DNA from: Desulfotruncus alcoholivorax DSM 16058
GTDB lineage: Bacteria > Bacillota > Desulfotomaculia > Desulfotomaculales > Desulfallaceae
Reading direction: 5' to 3'
Length of the DNA: 64,000 nucleotides
Assembly: GCF_000430885.1 (NCBI RefSeq)
Contig: NZ_AUMW01000015.1
Span: forward strand, 33,333 to 97,332
The position numbers and the translations under genes are program-made. The notes beneath the pieces were generated by a model. It made no database searches. It saw only the letters and a program-made list of their open reading frames with translations, and was not told the origin of the DNA. Positions 23,752 to 32,518 of this stretch are shown here, in pieces. Every line of letters begins with the position of its first letter. Within the stretch, counting starts at the first letter, position 1.

Positions 23752-24799
23752 AATCCCCCATAGTTACAAACCAGTTATTAAAATCTTCTATAATATTATC
23801 TTTGTCATGTTTTTGGTGCAACTTTAGTATTAATGGAAATGGTTGAGGTAAAAACCATTTTGGGCATGTAATAAAACCATTTCTTTTTAGAATATTAAAC
23901 TCTAAAGTATGCTTCATCATTAAAGCACCGCTGATAGAAACATTAGCTTCCTTAAAATGCTTTAATGCGGACCTAATAAGATTATCTCCGACCTGCTCCC
24001 CAACTTGTGTTTTTTCCACAATAAAATCAACTATCATTCCGCATCTAATATTTTTTACAGATGTTTCCCGTAAGACAATATACCCACAAATTCTTCCATC
24101 ACATTCAGCCTTTAATACATGATATCGGCGATAAGGTATATCTATATATCTCCAATTCAAATACTCGCTGTTTCTTATAACCATTACCGGGGAATTATTA
24201 CATATTAATTCCCAAAAGACATCAAATTCAGAGCCAAATCTGTTTACATTTGCTATATTTATACCATCCGAAAAAGTATTATTATTAAAATTATCAGTAC
24301 ATTCATACATTTCACTTTTTATGTTAAATAATTTTGATTTTAGTAATTTAACTGGGTTTATCAATCTTATTAGCAAAGGCACCTCTAAATATCTAAAACC
24401 AAGGCTCTTTGTAAAACCATGAAAAGAATTTTGATTTGGAAAACCATAGGTAAACACTACATCTTTATCCTGACAGTATTTATACACTTCCTTTGCAAGA
24501 ATTTTAAAAATACCCTTTCCGTGATGCTGTGGATGAACTAAAGTATTTAATGATAATGAACCTATTACAACAGATCCAGAAACATTAAATCTGATTGGTA
24601 TAACTATATATTGCCCTATAACTTCATTTTCTTTTACAGCTAATTTCATTATAGAATTTCCAGTAGGATTTTCAAAATATTGCCAATTTAGAAACCTCTC
24701 TGAAGCTATTTCAATATCACCATAATATATTTGTGTTAACGAGGTGATTTTTTTCAACATACCTTCTTTATAATCCATAACAACCCATTGGCTTTTCAT
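23738..24799 (-). CDS. GNAT family N-acetyltransferase
   Basis: A 353-residue GNAT-type enzyme, long for the family, with the acetyl-CoA motif HPQHHGKGIFKILA near residue 95 and FPNQNSFHGFTKSLGF after it; a second GNAT-like half follows (about 190-330). It may modify an amino sugar of the glycan, which fits the neighbouring deacetylase. AAGGTGG lies 6 bases before the ATG at 24799; a longer frame to 24862 has no such site. The sequence is AT-rich and may have been acquired with its neighbours. Confidence 0.8.
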   Translation of the reverse strand: MKSQWVVMDYKEGMLKKITSLTQIYYGDIEIASERFLNWQYFENPTGNSIMKLAVKENEVIGQYIVIPIRFNVSGSVVIGSLSLNTLVHPQHHGKGIFKILAKEVYKYCQDKDVVFTYGFPNQNSFHGFTKSLGFRYLEVPLLIRLINPVKLLKSKLFNIKSEMYECTDNFNNNTFSDGINIANVNRFGSEFDVFWELICNNSPVMVIRNSEYLNWRYIDIPYRRYHVLKAECDGRICGYIVLRETSVKNIRCGMIVDFIVEKTQVGEQVGDNLIRSALKHFKEANVSISGALMMKHTLEFNILKRNGFITCPKWFLPQPFPLILKLHQKHDKDNIIEDFNNWFVTMGDYDVI

Positions 24800-24810
24800 A
24801 ATAAACCACC

Positions 24811-25167
24811 TTATCGTATTGTCAAAATAACACCTGCACAAATTAAACCAATTCCAACCCACTGAATTAAGAAAACACTTTCATGCAAAATAAAAATTCC
24901 TGCAACTGTTACAAAAACAAATACAAGACTTGTAACAGGGTAAACACGAGTTAAATCTGCATGATTTAGAATATATAGCCATAGCAATGTTGTAATTATA
25001 TATATTAGAATGCCTAATATTATATATGGATTAAACAATATTTTTAGATAATCACCTATCACTGAAATGCTTTCCTTGGAAACACCCATTTTCCAAAGAA
25101 TTTGTCCGGAAGACATTAATAATGCATTAATAATTGTTAAAATAATTATGGTAAAATCAAGTTTCAC
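24811..25167 (-). CDS. Small EamA/SMR-like membrane protein (possible lipid-linked sugar flippase subunit)
   Basis: A 118-residue protein with four hydrophobic helices, of the EamA/small multidrug resistance fold. Similar-size proteins such as ArnE and ArnF flip undecaprenyl-phosphate-sugars. Visible features are MSSGQILWKMG near residue 20 and the RVYPVTSLVFVFVTVAG segment. The GTG at 25167 has GAGGG 7 bases upstream. Next to it is a DPM-like glycosyltransferase that could make a lipid-linked sugar donor, so a flippase role is plausible but inferred. Confidence 0.7.
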   Translation of the reverse strand: MKLDFTIIILTIINALLMSSGQILWKMGVSKESISVIGDYLKILFNPYIILGILIYIITTLLWLYILNHADLTRVYPVTSLVFVFVTVAGIFILHESVFLIQWVGIGLICAGVILTIR

Positions 25168-25249
25168 AATAATCCCTCACGGTTCGTTAATTATTTTGTT
25201 GTAATATTTTCTTAAATGTGACAGTGCGGTCCAATCTACAAGTAAAAAT

Positions 25250-26317
25250 TTATCTATTTAGGAAAGATTTTTCTAGGGGTTGTTGTGCATCTTGATTCGC
25301 CCCTTCCCAAATATTTTTACTGCGTACAAATCGCTTATATATTGGTTTATGCGGTACCGAGGCAATATCATATGCTAAAAAAGCAAGAATTAATTGTAAT
25401 CCAATTAGTACAGGCATAACAGAAAGCATAACAGTGCCCACTGGTGTAGCAACTCCTTGACGAGCAGATTGCAACCAGTGCCACATTCCAAAACAAATGC
25501 CGCCAATGATTAGAAATATACCTAATATTATTTCAATTGATGCTATAGAAAAATCACGTAAATAATAATTATAAAACAAACGTTTTACAAAATTTCTAAT
25601 ATGCTTTATAAAAAACTCACCAATGATCTTTGATATCTTTAAATTACTGACTTCATCTCCGTATTTCGCATCCATCGGCACATCTACCACCATAGCTCGC
25701 AACGTATTAAGCCGAAATAGCATATCCGTTTCAAAGAAATAACGATTACTGATCTTTCCAAATGGCAGACGTCGTACAATTTCTGTATGAATCGCGGTAT
25801 AACCGTTAGTAGGATCGAATAAATCCCAATAACCTGAAGAGAGCTTTGTCATCAATGACAAAACCGCATTGCCGAATAGGCGCTCTGGGGGCATCGCTCG
25901 AATTTTCTCTAAATCAAAAAATCGATTGCCCTTAGTATAATCTGCCTCTCCATCAAGAATAGGGCCTATTAATTTGGGTATCAGCGCTGGATCCATCTGG
26001 CCATCACCATCAAGTTTGACAATCACATCAGCCTCGTCTGCTATTGCAGCCTGATAACCAGTCATAACGGCTCCACCAACACCTTGATTTACCTCATGTC
26101 GCAATACCACTACACGCGGATCTTGACAGTTGGCTTCTACATAGTTTCCGGTTTCTTCAGGGCACTTGTCGTCAACTACATAGATGCGCCACACTTCTGG
26201 GCCAATTTTTTCTATTACACCCAAAATATGCTTGATTACACGATAGCAAGGAATAACAACAGCGATTCGTGAAGGCATATCTTGATTATTCATGTAAGAT
26301 TTTGATTTTTTCTTCAT
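25250..26317 (-). CDS. Family 2 glycosyltransferase, dolichyl-phosphate-mannose-synthase type
   Basis: A 355-residue membrane glycosyltransferase with an N-terminal GT-A domain (IAVVIPCYRVIKHILG, VVDDKCPEET, VKLDGDGQMDP) and two C-terminal membrane helices (about 260-325). Such enzymes transfer a sugar from a nucleotide to polyprenyl phosphate, giving a donor for extracytoplasmic glycosylation. The ATG overlaps the stop of the preceding gene (ATGA). The neighbouring 819-residue membrane glycosyltransferase is a likely user of its product. Confidence 0.87.
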   Translation of the reverse strand: MKKKSKSYMNNQDMPSRIAVVIPCYRVIKHILGVIEKIGPEVWRIYVVDDKCPEETGNYVEANCQDPRVVVLRHEVNQGVGGAVMTGYQAAIADEADVIVKLDGDGQMDPALIPKLIGPILDGEADYTKGNRFFDLEKIRAMPPERLFGNAVLSLMTKLSSGYWDLFDPTNGYTAIHTEIVRRLPFGKISNRYFFETDMLFRLNTLRAMVVDVPMDAKYGDEVSNLKISKIIGEFFIKHIRNFVKRLFYNYYLRDFSIASIEIILGIFLIIGGICFGMWHWLQSARQGVATPVGTVMLSVMPVLIGLQLILAFLAYDIASVPHKPIYKRFVRSKNIWEGANQDAQQPLEKSFLNR

Positions 26318-28773
26318 CGCTTAAAAGACACCGATTTAAACTCAAGGGGCGTTGTAGTATGCCCTGAAGCATAAACCTCGGCGCTCACCGCATTAAGCGG
26401 CGCTGTCACCTCCATAGAATGTTCTCGCCAATCAGATGTACATTCAAAAACCTGAATGCTAGTGTCGATAAATTTCCCATTGGCATCTATCCAATTTACT
26501 TGAATACGTCCTTGAGTACGTTCTTTGTGGCAACGTACGACAACTGTATTCAGATAATGCGACCCACCTATTACAGCTACTCTTTGTGTAGCAGGGGAAG
26601 ACACATTAACAATTATGATCTTGGAGTCATTATCAAATATAGCACCATTCACTAGAGACCAGCCTGTAGTACTAGTAAAATTCGGCTCAGTCAGCAGTTC
26701 CTCTTGAAATCGGTACCTATCTTTTAAACGATAAACTGCCACTGACCCAAATTGAGCGAGCTTTATTGATACTTGCTCAAGCAAAACATGTTGCTCATCA
26801 GATATAAGTTTTTTTGAAGAGTCAATAATGAAGAACTCTACTTGCTTCTTCCCAAATAAGCGTATCAGATCTTGCTCTGTCTTAACTGACGAAAATGCGG
26901 ATTGCCATGATTGATTGTACCAGTTTATATAGAGTGCATCTGAAGCCAATCCTGCTGTAAGTGGTTCGCCAAACACGGCAACAGGAGTCTTATGAGTATT
27001 TAATGCATTGACTACATCAACAGCGTTTCGAAGTGGAAGACGTTTGGCCAAATAATCTTTACGATTTGAATCACTGAAAATAGGTTTTAAATAAAAATCT
27101 CTATACGCCCAAGTTCCTGATGTTAAAAACAATAAATTAAGGGCAACAGCAAATGTAGCAATATAGGTAAAACCTTTTACCAATATCTTGTTTTGTATTA
27201 GAGGCGAAGAAATAACAATCCCAATCAACGCCGTTAATAAAGTAAACTGAGGGAAAACATATCGCAAATAACTTTGAAACTGGAAGGTTATATATAGTGA
27301 TACCACTCCTATAGCAAATAGCAATATACCCCGATAATTTTTAAGTTGTAAAAGAAGTATTAGAACCGGAACTAAAAGCAAAATCCATTGAAAACCTGAA
27401 GCGCCTTTGCTTGCCTCCATATATTTGTTCGAATAAAATGTAATGCGATAAAGTAAATCCCATGTCATTCCGGAATTATATAAAATGTTATTAAAATTTT
27501 CTAACGGATAATAAGGTGATTTAAAAATTTCATTGAAAAACGGGAATACTGGATTTGATGTAAGATACCAAGCTGTTAGATAGGGTATTCCACCCAACAA
27601 GCTTAAAAGAGACAGCCCGACAATAACAGAGCCGATTATTGGTTTAGACAGTAGCATACGGATTCTGTAAACTAGAATCAAACATAACAAAGGCAATATT
27701 GTAAACGTTATAGCTTTGGCAGCAATCGCAAACCCAAGCATCATGCTTCCTATCTTTAGCGCAGCTCCGCCGTCGACTTCTCTAAAAGTTAAACGGCAAA
27801 TATACAATATACTTGCTACTACAAAAGAAGCCCAAATGGACTCAATAAATAAGCTACTGCTTTCAGTGAACGTAAGTGGCGTAGATAAGAAAATTAGAAC
27901 AGCCCATCTTGCTCCTAAAGCCGTGCCCCCTGCCCATAGTACAAGATCTCGAACCAGCCATCCCAAAACAAAGATGAAACTGACGTTAATAAGCCGTGAA
28001 GCCGTTTCACCAGCTAACATGTAAACAAATGAAAAAATCCAATCACCCAACATTGGCATTACAGCCCACACATATGTACTGACATTAAAACCCCATTGAT
28101 GGCGCAATGCCAAGTGAGCGGGGATGAACAAATGCGTTGTTAAAGCATCATACATAAGTTCTGGCATTAGTGCAACTACAAAGTGTATTAAGGCAACAAC
28201 AATAATAGCCACTTCAATCAATCTCATGTGATTTTCAAGTGGTTTATTTTCTATAAACCAACTACGTATTGAAGTGATCATTTTAAGACATGTACGCCAT
28301 TCCAAAATCAACGGAACTGCAAGTGCTGCACCGTAAAGACCAGGGTAGTTAACTGGAAAGTGTGCAATCAAACCTATCACAGTTCCATAGAAACCAGCGC
28401 CAATCAAAAAATTGTACACCCAATTGCCATTAATGCAACTATCAATATTAAGAATGGAAAGAATAATTCTTCCTAAAACTGCTGAGGCAAGTATAAACCA
28501 TACTGTTACTAAGAGCGCCCAAAATTCTCCGGATAATATCGTGATTCCTATACAGAGAACACATCCAACAACAATCGAACTTTTGCGACTATGTTTTACC
28601 CCTATTGCAATTAATATTGAGGAAGATAGTAAAAAGGTCAAATAGCGAAGTAGCGCCATACCATCATCAAATGGAATTGAGCCAGGCCATGTCATGTGAT
28701 ATAATCCCCAAAACGCAAGAACAGTTCCTACTGTAAGTGCAATCCAAGCAAAAATAGTTGCAACCCTATTCAT
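26314..28773 (-). CDS. Polytopic membrane glycosyltransferase-like protein with a C-terminal beta-sandwich tail
   Basis: An 819-residue protein with about twelve membrane helices over residues 1-560 and an extracytoplasmic tail. The membrane part resembles GT-C enzymes (family 39-like) that use lipid-linked sugars; the acidic pair in MTWPGSIPFDDGMALL early on and the loop VALMPELMYDALTTHLF fit this. The tail (about 690-819: NFTSTTGWSLVNGAIFDND, SDWREHSMEV, EFKSVSFKR) resembles a carbohydrate-binding jelly-roll. AAGGAG lies upstream of the ATG and the gene overlaps its predecessor by 8 bases. The family assignment is by architecture only. Confidence 0.7.
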   Translation of the reverse strand: MNRVATIFAWIALTVGTVLAFWGLYHMTWPGSIPFDDGMALLRYLTFLLSSSILIAIGVKHSRKSSIVVGCVLCIGITILSGEFWALLVTVWFILASAVLGRIILSILNIDSCINGNWVYNFLIGAGFYGTVIGLIAHFPVNYPGLYGAALAVPLILEWRTCLKMITSIRSWFIENKPLENHMRLIEVAIIVVALIHFVVALMPELMYDALTTHLFIPAHLALRHQWGFNVSTYVWAVMPMLGDWIFSFVYMLAGETASRLINVSFIFVLGWLVRDLVLWAGGTALGARWAVLIFLSTPLTFTESSSLFIESIWASFVVASILYICRLTFREVDGGAALKIGSMMLGFAIAAKAITFTILPLLCLILVYRIRMLLSKPIIGSVIVGLSLLSLLGGIPYLTAWYLTSNPVFPFFNEIFKSPYYPLENFNNILYNSGMTWDLLYRITFYSNKYMEASKGASGFQWILLLVPVLILLLQLKNYRGILLFAIGVVSLYITFQFQSYLRYVFPQFTLLTALIGIVISSPLIQNKILVKGFTYIATFAVALNLLFLTSGTWAYRDFYLKPIFSDSNRKDYLAKRLPLRNAVDVVNALNTHKTPVAVFGEPLTAGLASDALYINWYNQSWQSAFSSVKTEQDLIRLFGKKQVEFFIIDSSKKLISDEQHVLLEQVSIKLAQFGSVAVYRLKDRYRFQEELLTEPNFTSTTGWSLVNGAIFDNDSKIIIVNVSSPATQRVAVIGGSHYLNTVVVRCHKERTQGRIQVNWIDANGKFIDTSIQVFECTSDWREHSMEVTAPLNAVSAEVYASGHTTTPLEFKSVSFKR

Positions 28774-31700
28774 TAACTTTGTTCTCCTTGTAGTACTTTT
28801 TTTTCAGAAAGTCATCCACTTTTTCCGCAAGTTTACATTGACTTCTAGAAATCATATCATCATAGATATTATTCTGAAAATTCCATAATGTCGAAGTTAA
28901 ATCTGGGCTATGCCCAACAATAAAAGGAATAGTTGTTACAACTTTTAAGCGAACCTGTTGTTCAAGATAGCGGTCAATAGTATTGCTGTGTACATCCCTG
29001 TTATTCGGATCCCAGTTTGCAATTGCGGTCATCGCTTTCTGGCCATAAATATTAAAAACCATACTAGTCATTCTATCAATTATAACAAAACGAATACCAT
29101 CAAAATCCACAACATCTAGCACATTTACATTATCTGCGACATCAGCAATCAACCCGCAGAAAACGTCCCAATTGGCTATGCCCAGTTCATTAAATAGAAA
29201 GCGTTTAACTGCCCTCCATTTTTCGTTAAAACCATCATTCATTTGAGCATCATCTTCACAAATTACCAAATATGGTAGGTTATATTTTAATGCCTGCCGA
29301 CACAAATATTTATAGCTTAGGGCACAACCAATCCACCCTTGGTAATGTCGCAACCCATGAAATATTGGTATTCCAGGGTAAATATGTTTGAAGTGTTCAT
29401 GTCGCATATAGGTTTCTGGAAGAGATAATGAGATTTCCCTTCTGAGCGTTTTTACAGGGAGCAAATCATAGTTTATAATTTTTTCAACCGGCATCAAATC
29501 CAATGCGACAAGCATTCTCCCAAAATAGAAAGCAAAATGGCTAATATCCGCCTCTAATCTGCTAGCCGCCCCTTTATTACATGACAACAATTGAGTAATC
29601 GCACGAATCATGCTATCAATATCACCTATTGGCGTAAATGTGACATAGTCAATCAAATGTTGGTAAAATTCCATATCAGAACTTTCTTCTGAAATTACAT
29701 CCAAACCTAAAGATAAACACTCAAAAATCCGCGTTGTTTCCAACAAAGCATTTTCATAATAATGAATATTCACTACCACCCGTGCTTTTTTTAATTGACT
29801 ATACAATTCTTCACCAAAGACTTCAGAAAGAATCAGTAAACGAAATTTTTTACCAATACAGTCAAGAAACTTACGTCTTCTTGGACAGTTAACGTCACCA
29901 TAAAACACAACATCATATTCTGGTTCCGTCACAAAGGATAGGTCTACAATTTGCTTGGCCAATAATAATTCGGAAAAATCAACAATGTTGGACATTGGCG
30001 TCCAGAAAATTTGGCGATAAGAAAGTTTCTTCTCTTGTAAAAACTTAATATTAGTTAAAGAGTAATCCATAATTGCAATAGAATTTTCCAACCTATCAAA
30101 ATAAACCTTATTGAACCAACGAGAACTGACAGACTGTTCCATCTGAAAAGCGATATATTGTAATGGTAGTTTTGTAAACATTTGGGGACAAATAACTATA
30201 TGCACCTTATCTTCAAAACTGGATGGTTCACTATCAAGAATGACAACATTATCAAAACTAAAACGCTTTAACGTCTGTTCAATCAATAGTGCGACATAAA
30301 AAGTATGTTTAGTTGCGAGCAACACTATGCCGTCATCCAGTTTGCGTACTTCAATTGGTAGGCTAGATGTAATTGATCCCATCGAAAAACCGTATATGCG
30401 TTTTACTCTATTCCAGATCTCTATAAAGTCCCTCTTTCTCAGTAATGTTCGGAGAGTATTTATTCGGCGTCTAAACAATAAACATCGATTATTAATCAAA
30501 TTTCTTAACGATTCAAAAAAAAACTCACCTCGCAACAATCTTACTATCCACCTTAGCGGCCTTGTTATTCGCCAAGACCTCGATGCAAGAATTCTGTTTA
30601 CCAGATCGTTTTGTTCTGCTACAACCTGATTGAGGCTGGCTATCTGCCCATCCCGCTCGATCATGGCTTGATTAAGGTTAGCGATTTGTCCGTCGCACTC
30701 GGCCATGACTTGATTGAAATGGGCGATTTGTTCGTCTCGTTCGGTCAAGACCCGTTTTAGGTTTGCAATCTGCTCATCGCGCCCATCTATAATTTGGTTG
30801 AGGCTTGCTATTTGCCCATCCCGCTCGGCTAATGCCTGGGTAAAGCAAATTAAGCCGGAGGCAGAATGATCTGGCGATATCAATATACTAGATAGTTCTT
30901 GATTAGTGACAAGCGATTGAAAACTTGCTTCCATATTGAACCAATCTGCAACTTCCGCTTCTGTCATAGATAGCCCCACTGATATACAAAGCCCCTGTAT
31001 CACATCGGCAACACTTTTGATTGGATTTCCCGGTGCAAGGCCCACACTGAGAGAATGCAGGACCCCTCGCGTAATAACCCAACCAAGAGGCACATCACTA
31101 TCTGCCTGCCATTCATTATCGATGAATATAAGCCCTTTAGTGCTTTCGATCAAATTGAAAGGCGTGCAATCAAGATAGGTTCCTGGAACCAACCAATGTT
31201 TTAAACTATCCCGTTCATCTGCGCCAATCACAGAAGGCTCGAGCAAACCATCAGTTGTTGCGAATTGGAGCAAGTAGATGACCCATGGGCGCAGTTCAGC
31301 AACAACCTGATCAAGTGTGCCTTTGTTGGCACGGACGCAAATCAAGCGCCAAAGCATCTGACGACCTGGGTGATAGATAGACTCACTGGGCATATTTAAA
31401 ATATTAAAGCAATCTTGAAATTGGCGTTTCCTCGGTAAGTCAGGGAAAACCGATTCTTTTACTACATGAATAACATCATCGGACCGATAAAAACTTGTTA
31501 CCACTGAAAACTCTGGAATACGATTGACGGCAAAAGTCATCGCTAACCTGTCCGACCTATAAGGAATATTATTCGCAAGAGTTGCTATTACCAAGAAGGA
31601 ATTGGAAAACTCGGCAAATAATCCGTTTGCACTTAACGTAGAAAATACAAGCGCTTCATCAAATAGACGATAAGGCGATCCTGAATAATCTCGGGCGTGC

Positions 31701-32518
31701 GATCTAATAATCAAATCCACCGCATCGAATTGTGGATCCTTCAAGGCATCGTCGGAGAGAACAACTGATGGAAGCTTGTAATCGGGGAATGGGTAGTAAA
31801 AGTAACAATGCAAAAAACCTGCGGCTGAAAGTTGCTCAAGCAATTCCCGGCGCCCGAATGTGCGCGGTGTTTTAGTGCCATAGAGATTTTGCACACTAAT
31901 AAACGGGACCCCCAAATGATCTTCACTACAACCATTAAAATATTTTAGGCCAAGCTTATTTTCAATCGCAATTACAAGTTTGCCGTCTGGCGCCAAGAAG
32001 CGTGCAACGGTGCACAGATAATGCTGCGTGGGCTCTTTCTCATCCGTAAAAACAGGGGCATATTCAAGAACACCAACCAACAATATCCAATCGAAGCGTT
32101 GACCCGTTTCAAAACGGAGCAAATCATCCACAAAAACCTTAACGTTTGAAAGATCACGGCACCGTTCTGCTGCAATGCGCGCTCGCGCAATACTACCTTC
32201 GACTGCAACAACTTCTGCGCCGATTTCACCAAGATATCTTGTAATCGCCCCACAGCCACAGCCCAACTCCAGCACTTTTTCGCCCGGTTTGATTCCGAGT
32301 GGCCTGACTAGGCAGTGACGCGCGCGACTGAGATGGTACTCCAATGGCCAGTCTGTAATTTCCTTAATCAACTCGTGTGAAAAAGTACTCCGATCACTGG
32401 CATTCCGGACAATATCGAAAAGGCGCTGTTCAACTTCGGCGCCATCGGAATAAGTAAACGCTTCCATGTGTGCACGTCGTTTAAAAAGATTAAGTTCTTC
32501 ATCCCAAATATATTTCAT
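28766..32518 (-). CDS. Giant fusion: methyltransferase, kinase-like domain, coiled coil, glycosyltransferases
   Basis: A 1250-residue protein. Residues of about 50-270 form a class I SAM methyltransferase (VLELGCGCGAITRYLGEIG near 80). About 340-500 looks like a small-molecule-kinase fold: VVKES as lysine motif, YLDCTPFNLI as catalytic loop (D..P.N) and IFIDNEW as the metal-binding Asp. Residues 561-630 are five exact 14-residue repeats forming a coiled coil. About 760-990 resembles a GT-B glycosyltransferase (VVFYGDVNCPRRRKF, RIFECLSLG), and about 1030-1200 a family 25-like one (GWIGCALSYKYL, LVICEDDAQMNDGF). The first three parts follow the order of WbdD, the O9a chain terminator and ruler; WsaE of the Geobacillus S-layer glycan locus also joins a methyltransferase to glycosyltransferases. 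It overlaps wzt by ATGA. Confidence 0.82.
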   Translation of the reverse strand: MKYIWDEELNLFKRRAHMEAFTYSDGAEVEQRLFDIVRNASDRSTFSHELIKEITDWPLEYHLSRARHCLVRPLGIKPGEKVLELGCGCGAITRYLGEIGAEVVAVEGSIARARIAAERCRDLSNVKVFVDDLLRFETGQRFDWILLVGVLEYAPVFTDEKEPTQHYLCTVARFLAPDGKLVIAIENKLGLKYFNGCSEDHLGVPFISVQNLYGTKTPRTFGRRELLEQLSAAGFLHCYFYYPFPDYKLPSVVLSDDALKDPQFDAVDLIIRSHARDYSGSPYRLFDEALVFSTLSANGLFAEFSNSFLVIATLANNIPYRSDRLAMTFAVNRIPEFSVVTSFYRSDDVIHVVKESVFPDLPRKRQFQDCFNILNMPSESIYHPGRQMLWRLICVRANKGTLDQVVAELRPWVIYLLQFATTDGLLEPSVIGADERDSLKHWLVPGTYLDCTPFNLIESTKGLIFIDNEWQADSDVPLGWVITRGVLHSLSVGLAPGNPIKSVADVIQGLCISVGLSMTEAEVADWFNMEASFQSLVTNQELSSILISPDHSASGLICFTQALAERDGQIASLNQIIDGRDEQIANLKRVLTERDEQIAHFNQVMAECDGQIANLNQAMIERDGQIASLNQVVAEQNDLVNRILASRSWRITRPLRWIVRLLRGEFFFESLRNLINNRCLLFRRRINTLRTLLRKRDFIEIWNRVKRIYGFSMGSITSSLPIEVRKLDDGIVLLATKHTFYVALLIEQTLKRFSFDNVVILDSEPSSFEDKVHIVICPQMFTKLPLQYIAFQMEQSVSSRWFNKVYFDRLENSIAIMDYSLTNIKFLQEKKLSYRQIFWTPMSNIVDFSELLLAKQIVDLSFVTEPEYDVVFYGDVNCPRRRKFLDCIGKKFRLLILSEVFGEELYSQLKKARVVVNIHYYENALLETTRIFECLSLGLDVISEESSDMEFYQHLIDYVTFTPIGDIDSMIRAITQLLSCNKGAASRLEADISHFAFYFGRMLVALDLMPVEKIINYDLLPVKTLRREISLSLPETYMRHEHFKHIYPGIPIFHGLRHYQGWIGCALSYKYLCRQALKYNLPYLVICEDDAQMNDGFNEKWRAVKRFLFNELGIANWDVFCGLIADVADNVNVLDVVDFDGIRFVIIDRMTSMVFNIYGQKAMTAIANWDPNNRDVHSNTIDRYLEQQVRLKVVTTIPFIVGHSPDLTSTLWNFQNNIYDDMISRSQCKLAEKVDDFLKKKYYKENKVNE
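30628..30837 (-). repeat. Five 42-bp in-frame tandem repeats encoding a coiled coil
   Basis: Five contiguous 42-bp units encode DGQIASLNQIIDGR, DEQIANLKRVLTER, DEQIAHFNQVMAEC, DGQIANLNQAMIER and DGQIASLNQVVAEQ. The 14-residue period is two heptads with hydrophobic residues at a/d positions. The units have diverged from one another at the DNA level but keep exact length. Confidence 0.9.

Noticed and set aside
22915..24799. Exosortase (XrtA/PEP-CTERM) system
   Set aside because: The deacetylase and GNAT genes resemble members of such loci, but no exosortase or PEP-CTERM protein is in the window.
30628..30837. Regularly spaced repeats that could suggest a CRISPR array
   Set aside because: The units are contiguous, without spacers, and are in frame with a coiled coil inside a long gene.
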